Shown: positions 1 to 5,156 of the stretch, in pieces | Numbering within the stretch: the stretch's first letter is position 1 | Layout of the letters: each line of letters starts with the position of its first letter | Assembly: GCA_019309945.1 (NCBI GenBank) | Contig: JAFDFH010000311.1 | Location: 1-7,033 of the forward strand | Direction: 5' to 3' | Source of the DNA: Deltaproteobacteria bacterium | GTDB taxonomy: Bacteria > Desulfobacterota > Desulfobacteria > Desulfobacterales > JAFDFH01 | DNA length: 7,033 bases | Translations under genes and position numbers: made by a program | The notes under the pieces: model-generated | The model's database searches: none | What the model was told of the DNA's origin: nothing | What the model saw: only the letters and a program-made list of their open reading frames with translations

Positions 1-466
1 TTTCTTCATCCAATGCGACATCCAGGGCCGCCTCCAAAATATCCAGCTCCTGATAAGGTATCCGGGCGTCAACTGCCATGACATTCAGTTGCGGATTTAT
101 TTTCCGGACGATTTCTTTTTGAGCGATACCGCATAGCACTAGCTTTGGATTCGAATCTGCAAGGAGATACTCCAACTCCGACTTCTTAAAACCCGGATTC
201 AGAGGAACAGAGATGGCGCCCATCTTTTGAAGCGCCAAATGGGCAATGACAAGCAACAAACATTTTTCGACAAAAAAGACAACCCGGTCTCCCTTTGCAA
301 CGCCAATCTCCTTGAGGACATTGGCCATGCGATTTACATCGCGAGACAATTTCAGGTAAGAGATTTCGGTCTCTATTCTGTCGTTTCGCTGGAATGTAAT
401 GGCATTCTTCTGTCCTTGTGCTTGAAAAGATGCCTTAAAACAATCTCTTAGGGTCTCACAATTCAT
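1..466 (-). CDS. AMP-forming acyl-CoA synthetase (ANL superfamily), N-terminal part, runs off left edge
   Basis: The minus strand is open for 155 codons from the ATG at 466-464 to the window edge, so this is the first third of a larger gene (the family is usually 500-560 residues). GGAAGAG lies a few bases upstream and fixes the start. The protein begins MNCETLRDCF and contains the typical N-terminal ANL block: an ISYxxLxxDVNRMANVLKEIGVAKGDRV segment (residues about 36-64), then ALQKMGAISVPLNPGFKKSE and LEYLLADSNPKLVLC. ANL ligases adenylate a carboxylic acid with ATP and transfer it to CoA. The PLNPGFKKSELEY stretch resembles malonyl-CoA synthetases and medium/long-chain acyl-CoA ligases, but the AMP-binding P-loop and substrate pocket lie outside the window, so the substrate is not known. 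It is divergent from a GntR/FCD regulator at 995, which suggests local regulation of acid activation. The family call is secure; the substrate is a guess. Confidence 0.87.
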   Translation of the reverse strand, partial: MNCETLRDCFKASFQAQGQKNAITFQRNDRIETEISYLKLSRDVNRMANVLKEIGVAKGDRVVFFVEKCLLLVIAHLALQKMGAISVPLNPGFKKSELEYLLADSNPKLVLCGIAQKEIVRKINPQLNVMAVDARIPYQELDILEAALDVALDEE

Positions 467-510
467 TTTTTCTCTTCCAGCTGTGGTTAATGTCTTTACT
501 CTTGAAATAT

Positions 511-531
511 ATGCATACATACTGTATACAA
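511..531. promoter_or_regulatory. candidate GntR/FCD operator dyad
   Basis: Two overlapping dyads lie here. TGTATACA (523-530) is a perfect 8-bp palindrome, and ATACA (515-519) pairs with TGTAT (523-527) across a 3-base centre. GntR regulators of the FadR/FCD group commonly bind short palindromes with a GT-n-AC core, and TTGTA/TACA-type sites are, from memory, described for malonate-type FCD regulators. The site sits at the predicted transcription start of the synthetase gene and faces the FCD regulator gene at 995. The sequence dyad is seen; its binding by that regulator is inference. Confidence 0.45.
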
Positions 532-560
532 CTGTTATTAAGCATATATTTAAATGTCAA
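532..560 (-). promoter_or_regulatory. possible sigma70-type promoter of the acyl-CoA synthetase gene
   Basis: On the minus strand a perfect TTGACA (560-555) is followed after 17 bases by TAACAG (537-532), a weak -10 match. Transcription would start close to the TGTATACA dyad at 523-530 and leave a leader of roughly 60 bases before the start codon at 466. The -35 is good and the -10 is poor, so this is a candidate only. Confidence 0.35.
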
Positions 561-655
561 GGTTAAATCAGTATAAAATTGGAATCAATAGTCGAAAATT
601 ACGGCACAATTTGGAGCGGTCTGGAGTTAAACCAATTGACAGAATCGTAATAGCT

Positions 656-661
656 TAGATA
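656..661 (+). repeat. target site duplication TAGATA, left copy
   Basis: Direct repeat TAGATA abutting the left terminal inverted repeat at 662. The identical right copy is at 803-808, abutting the right end at 802. Confidence 0.65.
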
Positions 662-802
662 GTGCCCATCCAGAAACGGTCTTTTTGCCCGATCTCTTCG
701 TTATGCTCAAAATTTTATCCTCGGAATATCAACTATATGCCTGCGGTAAATTTTTTCGCATACCTTGATCTCGAACAAAAATCCTCGTTTCTGGACGGAC
801 AC
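662..802. mobile_element. MITE-like element with terminal inverted repeats and 6-bp target duplication
   Basis: The left end reads GTGCCCATCCAGAAACG (662-678) and the right end, reverse-complemented (802-786), reads GTGTCCGTCCAGAAACG: 15 of 17 bases match. Weaker complementarity continues inward, with both arms having TTTTTG, CGA, TATGC and AAAATTT in the same order, so the element is mostly two imperfect arms of about 55 bases each. TAGATA occurs directly outside both ends (656-661 and 803-808), as expected for a target site duplication. At 141 bp with no ORF it must be moved in trans by a related transposase, none of which is in the window. The end position is uncertain by a few bases because the TA of the target repeat also extends the inverted repeat. 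The transposase family is not assigned; DDE families giving 5-6 bp duplications, such as IS1634-like ones, are a possibility. Confidence 0.75.
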
Positions 803-808
803 TAGATA
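803..808 (+). repeat. target site duplication TAGATA, right copy
   Basis: Direct repeat TAGATA immediately after the right terminal inverted repeat. It overlaps the first bases of the palindrome at 806-821, so the insertion occurred right at the edge of that palindrome. Confidence 0.65.
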
Positions 809-821
809 ACATGTATGTTAT
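806..821. promoter_or_regulatory. 16-bp inverted repeat upstream of the GntR gene, possible operator
   Basis: ATAACATGTATGTTAT consists of two perfect 7-base arms (ATAACAT / ATGTTAT) around a GT centre. It lies 173 bases upstream of the GntR start and directly beside the MITE. Length and symmetry suit a dimeric regulator, but no T-run follows, so it is not a terminator. The regulator that would bind is unknown; the neighbouring GntR protein is one candidate. Confidence 0.35.
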
Positions 822-843
822 AGGAGTGTGGTAAATCTGTAAC

Positions 844-975
844 ATGCTGAATTCGTTTGATATCAAACAGGGGACGCTACCCCCGGATGCAAGCGTCAAT
901 TATCAAACCATGACCGTGACCCTGTCTTTTTCCGGTAAAGCACGAAAATCCGAGCCGGCTAAGCTGGTGGCTTAG
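844..975 (+). CDS. doubtful small ORF (43 codons) just upstream of the GntR gene
   Basis: An ATG at 844 opens 43 codons, ending with TAG at 973-975, 19 bases before the GntR start. The product begins MLNSFDIKQG and ends SEPAKLVA, and it is hydrophilic with no recognised domain, signal peptide or membrane segment. There is no close ribosome binding site: AGGAG at 822-826 is about 17 bases away and separated by a stop codon in this frame. It could be a leader peptide, a remnant of an older gene end, or a chance ORF. The palindrome at 855-868 lies inside it, which argues slightly for non-coding regulatory DNA. Confidence 0.22.
   Translation: MLNSFDIKQGTLPPDASVNYQTMTVTLSFSGKARKSEPAKLVA
855..868. 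promoter_or_regulatory. 14-bp perfect palindrome GTTTGATATCAAAC
   Basis: A perfect 14-bp palindrome 126 bases upstream of the GntR start codon. It resembles a dimer binding site, but it also falls inside the doubtful 43-codon ORF at 844-975. Function unknown. Confidence 0.3.
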
Positions 976-994
976 CTCAGGAGTTAATGCAATT

Positions 995-1669
995 ATGAAA
1001 AACCATAAACCGGCCTGTTTCAAGGCCTATCAGTTGATCAAAGACAAGATAATCAGAAATGAGTTCGATTCGACGGGAAAACTGAATGAAATAGACTTGG
1101 CCAAAGAGCTTGATCTGAGCCGCACCCCAGTTCGTGAAGCCTTGATAATGCTTGAAAAAGACGAACTCATCACTAGATACGAACAGAACCGGGGGTTTTA
1201 CATCAAGCAATACTCAATAAAGGATATATATGACATTTACGAGTTCCGAAAGATCATAGAATTTAATTCAGCCGGCCAGCTTCTGGAAAACATTAGCGAC
1301 CGGGATATAGAAGAGTTGGAAGTCATCTTAAAACAGGTTCGGGATATCATCGAACAAGAACGTCCGGCCGATGCTCTGGTACGGGCTGTAGACTTTCACC
1401 TCAAATGTATCCGGATCTGCACCAATAATTCTTTTATGATCAAAGCGCTGCAAAACTGTTACGAAAAGATGATCCTCACAAGTTGGTCTTGTCAAAATAT
1501 CAATACCTGTATTAGCAGCGCCGATGAGCATGATCGGATTATGGAGGCGATCAAAGATCGAAACCTGGAGCGATTGATCGACTGCACCGGCTCCCATATT
1601 CAAGGTGGCCGCGACCGTATTCTAAATCTATTAAAGGAAGATATTCACAAATTATATATCAGGCACTAA
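995..1669 (+). CDS. GntR-family transcriptional regulator, FadR/FCD subfamily
   Basis: A 224-residue DNA-binding regulator of typical FCD length. CAGGAG (978-983) lies 11 bases before the ATG; an ATG at 987 is out of frame. Residues about 9-70 form the winged helix, with LNEIDLAKELDLSRTPVREAL (30-50) as the recognition region and RGFYI (66-70) as the wing. Residues about 76-215 are the all-helical FCD effector domain. The histidines expected to hold a metal or carboxylate ligand are visible as FH at H135, EH at H179 and SH at H201, with usual spacing. The aspartate expected four residues before the first histidine is alanine (A131), although D133 lies close by. FCD regulators usually sense small organic acids or acyl-CoA intermediates and repress nearby catabolic genes. 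The divergent acyl-CoA synthetase gene is the obvious target, with a dyad at 511-531; this is inferred. Confidence 0.9.
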   Translation: MKNHKPACFKAYQLIKDKIIRNEFDSTGKLNEIDLAKELDLSRTPVREALIMLEKDELITRYEQNRGFYIKQYSIKDIYDIYEFRKIIEFNSAGQLLENISDRDIEELEVILKQVRDIIEQERPADALVRAVDFHLKCIRICTNNSFMIKALQNCYEKMILTSWSCQNINTCISSADEHDRIMEAIKDRNLERLIDCTGSHIQGGRDRILNLLKEDIHKLYIRH

Positions 1670-1770
1670 ACCGATTAGGGACGCAGCCAATTTAACGGTA
1701 ACGTCCTGCCCAACTGCGGCAGTTATATGAAAGATTTACTTTGACCGCAAGAGACTTCAATACACCAAGG

Positions 1771-1798
1771 AAAGATAAAATGCCCCGGCTTCCAGCCG
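1771..1798 (-). terminator. possible intrinsic terminator of the DUF6868-type gene
   Basis: On the minus strand the hairpin CGGCT-GGA-AGCCG (1798-1786) is followed after GGGCA by TTTTATCTTT (1780-1771). It lies 48 bases beyond the stop of the minus-strand gene at 1847-2089. The stem is short and the T tract is interrupted and set off by 5 bases, so efficiency is uncertain. It sits between two convergent genes. Confidence 0.35.
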
Positions 1799-1846
1799 TC
1801 AGTGTTCAGTAAGTGTTTAGGGGTGGAATATTCTTATGTCACAAGC

Positions 1847-2089
1847 TCAACCAACAATGCGCAACGCAAAATACGGCACCAGGTTGAACAATAATATACC
1901 TATTTTAAAAAGCGCCATACCTGCATAGTGAATGGCATCGAACTTATCAACAGATAAATCAAACCATTTACTGTGAAATCGATATATCCAATCATGAGCC
2001 AGAGTGAAAAATAGAAACCACCATAGCACTAATCCCCAGTTTATTACTATACACCATGCCAGAGCACTACGTATTACTTCAATCGTCAT
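1847..2089 (-). CDS. small two-helix membrane protein, DUF6868-like
   Basis: An 80-residue protein starting at the ATG at 2089-2087. GAGGAGG (2100-2094) lies 4 bases upstream, one of the strongest ribosome binding sites in the window. The reading frame stays open to 2392, but this site and the match to the family length make the upstream part unlikely to be translated. The sequence has two hydrophobic segments, about residues 8-30 (WCIVINWGLVLWWFLFFTL) and 56-78 (AGMALFKIGILLFNLVPYF). They are joined by a charged/aromatic loop with HDWIYRFHSKWFDLSVDKFDA. The pattern MTIEVxRSAL...AHDWIYRxHxxWF...FDAIHYAGMAxxKIGILLFNLVPYxALRI is what I recognise as DUF6868, a family of unknown function found in marine Proteobacteria and Desulfobacterota. 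It is predicted to sit in the inner membrane as a helical hairpin. It is convergent with the GntR gene and divergent from the operon at 2385, so nothing nearby suggests its role. Confidence 0.8.
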   Translation of the reverse strand: MTIEVIRSALAWCIVINWGLVLWWFLFFTLAHDWIYRFHSKWFDLSVDKFDAIHYAGMALFKIGILLFNLVPYFALRIVG

Positions 2090-2384
2090 AATTCCTCCTC
2101 CCTTTGAGTCCTTTTTATTGCCGAGCCAGTGATATTGAGAATACCTCACGAAAACCGGGCATTTAAAAACCTGTGATCTCCTGACAGTATCACCGGACTC
2201 ACCGCCGTCATTTCCAATACAGATATCATGATCTTCGGCTGACAAATAAAGCGCATTATAGCCATTTTCGGCCATAAAATCATTTTTTCCCAAAGTTGAA
2301 GGTTGAATAAATCGGTAAATTGAAATATTGTGAGTCAACCTGAATAAGGATTCCGTGATAACAACAAAAAGGAAAGGGCCGTTA
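2090..2384. other. non-coding spacer between the DUF6868-like gene and the RHH-peptidase-xerD run
   Basis: The minus-strand frame of the DUF6868-like gene is open through here, but the translation matches nothing I know and has no ribosome binding site, so I treat it as non-coding. A 6-bp inverted repeat, GGTTGA (2301-2306) and TCAACC (2335-2340), brackets a weak plus-strand promoter candidate. Nothing else is supported. Confidence 0.4.
2303..2331 (+). promoter_or_regulatory. weak promoter candidate for the RHH-peptidase-xerD run
   Basis: TTGAAT (2303-2308) and TATTGT (2326-2331) with a 17-base spacer each match four of six sigma70 consensus bases. The pair lies inside the inverted repeat GGTTGA/TCAACC (2301-2306, 2335-2340), which a small ribbon-helix-helix protein encoded directly downstream could in principle bind. 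This is weak evidence. Confidence 0.22.
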
Positions 2385-2567
2385 ATGGACAAGGATAAAT
2401 TTAAAGTTCAATGTGTAGACATGACCAAAGAATTCAATATCCAGATCCCCTGTCGACTCGCTGAGCGAGTTGAAGTCTATGCATCCGAAAACAATACCGA
2501 TATCGCGCTTGTTGTTATGGAGGCACTGGATGCATTTTTAAGAGAGCAAAAAAAGCCGCCTCGTTAG
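2385..2567 (+). CDS. small ribbon-helix-helix-like protein
   Basis: A 60-residue protein beginning MDKDKFKVQC. I chose the ATG at 2385 because AAAGGG (2373-2378) lies 6 bases upstream. A GTG at 2355 with AAGGA 4 bases before it would add 10 residues and cannot be excluded. Residues about 17-25 (FNIQIPCRL) look like the beta strand of a ribbon-helix-helix fold. They are followed by two helices: AERVEVYASENN (about 26-37) and TDIALVVMEALDAFLREQKK (38-57). RHH proteins dimerise through the strand, insert it into the DNA major groove, and often regulate their own operon. There are 15 bases between its stop and the peptidase gene start, so the two are probably co-transcribed. The strand has a cysteine and few basic residues, so DNA binding is less sure than the fold. 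No toxin partner is adjacent, and I do not call it an antitoxin. Confidence 0.65.
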   Translation: MDKDKFKVQCVDMTKEFNIQIPCRLAERVEVYASENNTDIALVVMEALDAFLREQKKPPR

Positions 2568-2582
2568 GGCTAGGAGTTCATT

Positions 2583-3708
2583 TTGAAAAAAGCCATTGAA
2601 AACCGACTGGCACGACTTAGAAAATCCCTGTCCGAAAAAAAAATTGATACGTTCATGGTCCTCGTGGAAGAGAATCGCCGGTACTTAAGTGGTTTTACCG
2701 GCGAGGATGGCCAGTTTGACGAATCCGCGGGGGCCCTTTTTATCACCGATCAAAAACTTGTCCTTGCCACCGACTCACGTTACGAGTTACAGGCCAAAAA
2801 CGAAGCCTCCCTTTATGAAATCTATTGTTACCGAGAAGGTCTTGACAAATCACTTCCCGAAATATTGAGGGCCCTGGATACCAAAGCACTCGGCTTTGAA
2901 AGCATCCGTTTATCATTTCTTCAATATCAAAAAATATACGAACAACTCAAATCCGACAAACAGCAAATCCAGCTTGTTGAAACCGAAAACATGGTTGAAG
3001 ATCTGCGCGTGATTAAAGAAGAAACTGAAATCAAAGCAATCATGCAAGCACTTGCGATTGCTGAATCTGTTTTCACGGATTTTTCGACCCGTATTTGCCC
3101 CGGTATGACTGAAAAAGAAGCGGCCTGGGAGATGGAAAAAGGAATGCGTGAAGCAGGGGCTGAAGCCTTAGCGTTTCCGACCATTGTGGCATCAGGTCCG
3201 AATAGTGCCCTGCCCCACGCCATCCCTGGAGAACGGCGTATTGCGGAAGGCGAGCCGATTCTATTTGACTGGGGCGCAAAATTAAACGGTTACTGTTCTG
3301 ATATATCCAGAATGATTGTGATCGGTCAAGCAGATGAAAATTTTAAAAAAATTTATAACACCGTTCTCCATGCCCAACAAAAGGCAATTGATATCATACG
3401 ACCGGGTATGAGTAGTAAACGTGTTGATGAAGTTGCGCGAAACCACATTGACGACATGGGCTATAAGCTATAAAGGTAAATTCGGCCACGGATTGGGGCA
3501 TGGTGTCGGCATTGCCGTGCATGAACGCCCAAGAATAAGCCCCCTAAAAGATACGAAGCTGGAAGCTGGAATGGTATTTACGGTTGAACCGGGAATATAT
3601 ATACCCGAATGGGGCGGAATTCGGATTGAAAACATGGTTGTCGTCCGGGAGAATGGGGCTGAAGTGCTGAACCAATTGGGAACTGATATTGAGGATTTTT
3701 GTATTTAA
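2583..3708 (+). pseudogene. M24-family Xaa-Pro aminopeptidase, frameshifted by a 7-bp tandem duplication
   Basis: The first part runs from a TTG start at 2583 (AGGAG at 2572-2576, 6 bases upstream) to a premature TAA at 3471-3473, 296 residues. The rest continues in another frame to 3708. GCTATAA is exactly duplicated at 3460-3466 and 3467-3473. Removing one copy restores a continuous 372-residue protein through DMGYKGKFGHGLGHG. Residues 1 to about 130 are the N-terminal creatinase/prolidase-like domain, and the rest is the pita-bread fold. In the restored protein the five M24B dinuclear metal ligands are D229, D240, H304, E333 and E347, with H212 and H311 as the conserved active-site histidines. 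D229, D240 and H212 lie before the break; H304, H311, E333 and E347 lie after it. The 296-residue product therefore cannot build the site. Intact relatives release N-terminal residues preceding proline in the cytoplasm. Undamaged sequence on both sides suggests recent inactivation or phase variation. Confidence 0.88.
3460..3473 (+). repeat. exact 7-bp tandem duplication GCTATAA x2
   Basis: GCTATAAGCTATAA lies at the break of the M24 peptidase gene. It introduces the TAA stop at 3471-3473 and shifts the frame by one base modulo three. One copy alone gives the codons GGC TAT AAA GGT AAA, which fit the family alignment. Confidence 0.9.
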
Positions 3709-4614
3709 ATGGGATCGGAGCGATCCATCGACAACCTGGTCGATCAATATTTAAACTATCTGCTTGTTGAAAAAGGGCTCTCGGGCAAAACCCTTGAATC
3801 CTACAGCAGTGATATTGCCAGATATATCGAATTTCTTAAAGAAAATGGGATCGATCGTATTGCTGACGCAGACACGGCGGCGATACTAAAGCACTTGATT
3901 GCCTTGAGGAAGGCCGGCCTGGAAGCCAGGTCCCGGGCCAGGCATCTGGTGACGCTCCGGGGATTTTACAAGTTTTTGACACAGGAAAAAATCCTAAAAC
4001 ACGATGCTGCACGGATGGTCGATCTTCCCAAAAGCGGCCTTAAAATCCCTGATATCCTCTCCGTCCAGGAAATAACACACCTTCTGAACACCCCGGATCT
4101 CCAAAAACCAATAGGGGTAAGAAATTCGGCAATGATTGAGTTGCTTTATGCCACCGGTTTGAGAGCGTCGGAATTGGTCAATCTTAAGCTCCAGGATGTA
4201 AACATAGAAGCCGGCTTTGTCAGGGTGCTTGGAAAAGGTTCCAGGGAAAGAGTTGTCCCCATCGGACGGTATGCCACCGAAAAAATCGATACTTATATCA
4301 AAACTGCCAGGTCGATGCTTTTAAAAAAAACCGTCAGTCCCTATCTTTTCGTTGCCCGGGCAGGAAAACCCATGACGCGCCAGGGTTTCTGGAAACTGTT
4401 AAGACAATCTGCCCTTCAAGCCGGGATCAAAAAGAAGCTCACGCCCCACACCTTAAGACATTCTTTCGCCACCCATCTTCTGGAAGGTGGTGCGGATCTG
4501 AGAGCGGTTCAGGTAATGCTCGGCCATGTTGACATTTCTACAACCCAGATATACACCCATGTGGCCCGGGAGCACCTCAAAAATATGCATAAAAAGTTTC
4601 ACCCCCGAGGATGA
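3709..4614 (+). CDS. xerD: tyrosine recombinase, XerD type
   Basis: A 301-residue site-specific recombinase, close to the usual 295-300 of XerC/XerD. The N-terminal SAM-like core-binding domain spans about residues 8-92 and the catalytic domain about 112-295. All catalytic residues are present: R152 (in ATGLRASEL), K176 (LGKGSRE), H247 and R250 (HTLRHSFATHLLEGGADL), H273 (LGHVDISTTQ) and the nucleophile Y282 (IYTHV). The C-terminus HKKFHPRG resembles the XerD ending (HHPRA) more than XerC. XerD with XerC resolves chromosome dimers at dif under FtsK control. The ATG abuts the TAA of the restored peptidase frame (3706-3708) and has only a distant GAGGA (about 13 bases), so translation is probably coupled to the peptidase gene. 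The duplication upstream may therefore reduce its expression. A XerC-like or integron/phage recombinase is less likely, given the length and neighbours. Confidence 0.9.
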   Translation: MGSERSIDNLVDQYLNYLLVEKGLSGKTLESYSSDIARYIEFLKENGIDRIADADTAAILKHLIALRKAGLEARSRARHLVTLRGFYKFLTQEKILKHDAARMVDLPKSGLKIPDILSVQEITHLLNTPDLQKPIGVRNSAMIELLYATGLRASELVNLKLQDVNIEAGFVRVLGKGSRERVVPIGRYATEKIDTYIKTARSMLLKKTVSPYLFVARAGKPMTRQGFWKLLRQSALQAGIKKKLTPHTLRHSFATHLLEGGADLRAVQVMLGHVDISTTQIYTHVAREHLKNMHKKFHPRG

Positions 4615-4664
4615 TTCCTTTTCCTTAACGCCCCACCCCCATTACTCCTGCAATCCAAATTTTT

Positions 4665-4697
4665 TTTATGACGCATTATAAAATATTTATGACGCAT
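4665..4697 (+). repeat. two TTTATGACGCAT direct repeats in 21-bp phase
   Basis: TTTATGACGCAT occurs at 4665-4676 and 4686-4697, start to start 21 bases, that is two helical turns, so both would lie on the same DNA face. Shorter relatives follow: ATAACGCAG (4696-4704), ATGACGCG (4743-4750), ATAACGCATC (4778-4787) and CTACGCATC (4896-4904). This pattern fits tandem protein-binding sites, but the protein is unknown. Confidence 0.5.
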
Positions 4698-4967
4698 AAC
4701 GCAGTGCATCATACCAACACGTTTTCCATTGATACCAGCATGATGACGCGAATGCCCTGTCTTTTGACACATGATTCATAACGCATCAAAAGTTTACGGG
4801 TTGTTGCCCAAACCCATTACCAACCACAATTCGTTGACCAGCCGAAATTAGGCCTAAATAAAATCAATTAGGTTACTATTTTGAAGTCCTGAGTACTACG
4901 CATCAAAAATACAAGAGAAGCATTTGGGCAAAAGCCGGCTTAAATATGACACAATATCATTTCGTAC

Positions 4968-4995
4968 TTGACACGGACTTATGTTCTATTTTAAT
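4968..4995 (+). promoter_or_regulatory. candidate sigma70-type promoter of pfaD
   Basis: A perfect TTGACA (4968-4973) is followed after 16 bases by TTTAAT (4990-4995), a five-of-six match to the -10 consensus. Transcription would begin near 5002 and give a leader of about 155 bases before the pfaD start. This is the best promoter-like pair in the intergenic region. Confidence 0.5.
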
Positions 4996-5029
4996 TTAAT
5001 AGATTAAAAAACTCGATATGATCTTATCT

Positions 5030-5127
5030 GATTGATTTTATTAAAGATATTAAAAGTGTAGCGCATCTTGCGAGTTCTCGCCTCAAAATTCACTCCTTCA
5101 ACGCAGGATAATATATTAAAATCAATC
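5030..5127. repeat. 11-bp inverted repeat within the pfaD leader
   Basis: GATTGATTTTA (5030-5040) is the exact reverse complement of TAAAATCAATC (5117-5127), 76 bases apart. The core TAAAATCAAT also occurs once more at 4859-4868. Between the arms is a small perfect hairpin GCGAG-TT-CTCGC (5070-5081). The arms could be paired binding sites for a fatty-acid-type regulator, or they could close a structured leader RNA. AT-rich composition makes chance copies easier, so confidence is moderate. Confidence 0.4.
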
Positions 5128-5156
5128 TGTTAGAATAAATAAGCCGACAACTTCAG

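Larger units (their letters stand above)
4615..5156. other. AT-rich non-coding region with short repeats between xerD and pfaD
   Basis: A 542-base stretch with no supported ORF or RNA gene. It contains two TTTATGACGCAT copies in 21-bp phase, further ACGCA-type words, two ACGCATCAAAA copies (4781-4791, 4898-4908), three TAAAATCAAT copies in either orientation, the palindrome TTAGGCCTAA (4848-4857), and a promoter candidate at 4968-4995. No clear terminator follows xerD: a T-run at 4660-4667 lacks an upstream stem. Confidence 0.6.

Noticed and set aside
1712..1724. AACTGC-G-GCAGTT palindrome after the GntR gene as a terminator
   Set aside because: The loop would be a single base and no T-run follows; probably chance.
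2090..2392. Upstream extension of the DUF6868-like reading frame giving a 181-residue protein
   Set aside because: The added 101 residues have no family resemblance and no ribosome binding site, whereas GAGGAGG sits directly before the internal ATG at 2089 and gives the normal family length.
2385..3473. RHH protein plus following gene as a toxin-antitoxin pair
   Set aside because: The downstream gene is clearly an M24 metallopeptidase of normal family type, not a toxin.
4670..4697. Possible dif-like Xer recombination site next to xerD
   Set aside because: CGCATTA and TTATG half-site words are present but are 8 bases apart rather than the usual 6 of dif, and the outer half-site bases match poorly. 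The direct-repeat reading explains the sequence better.
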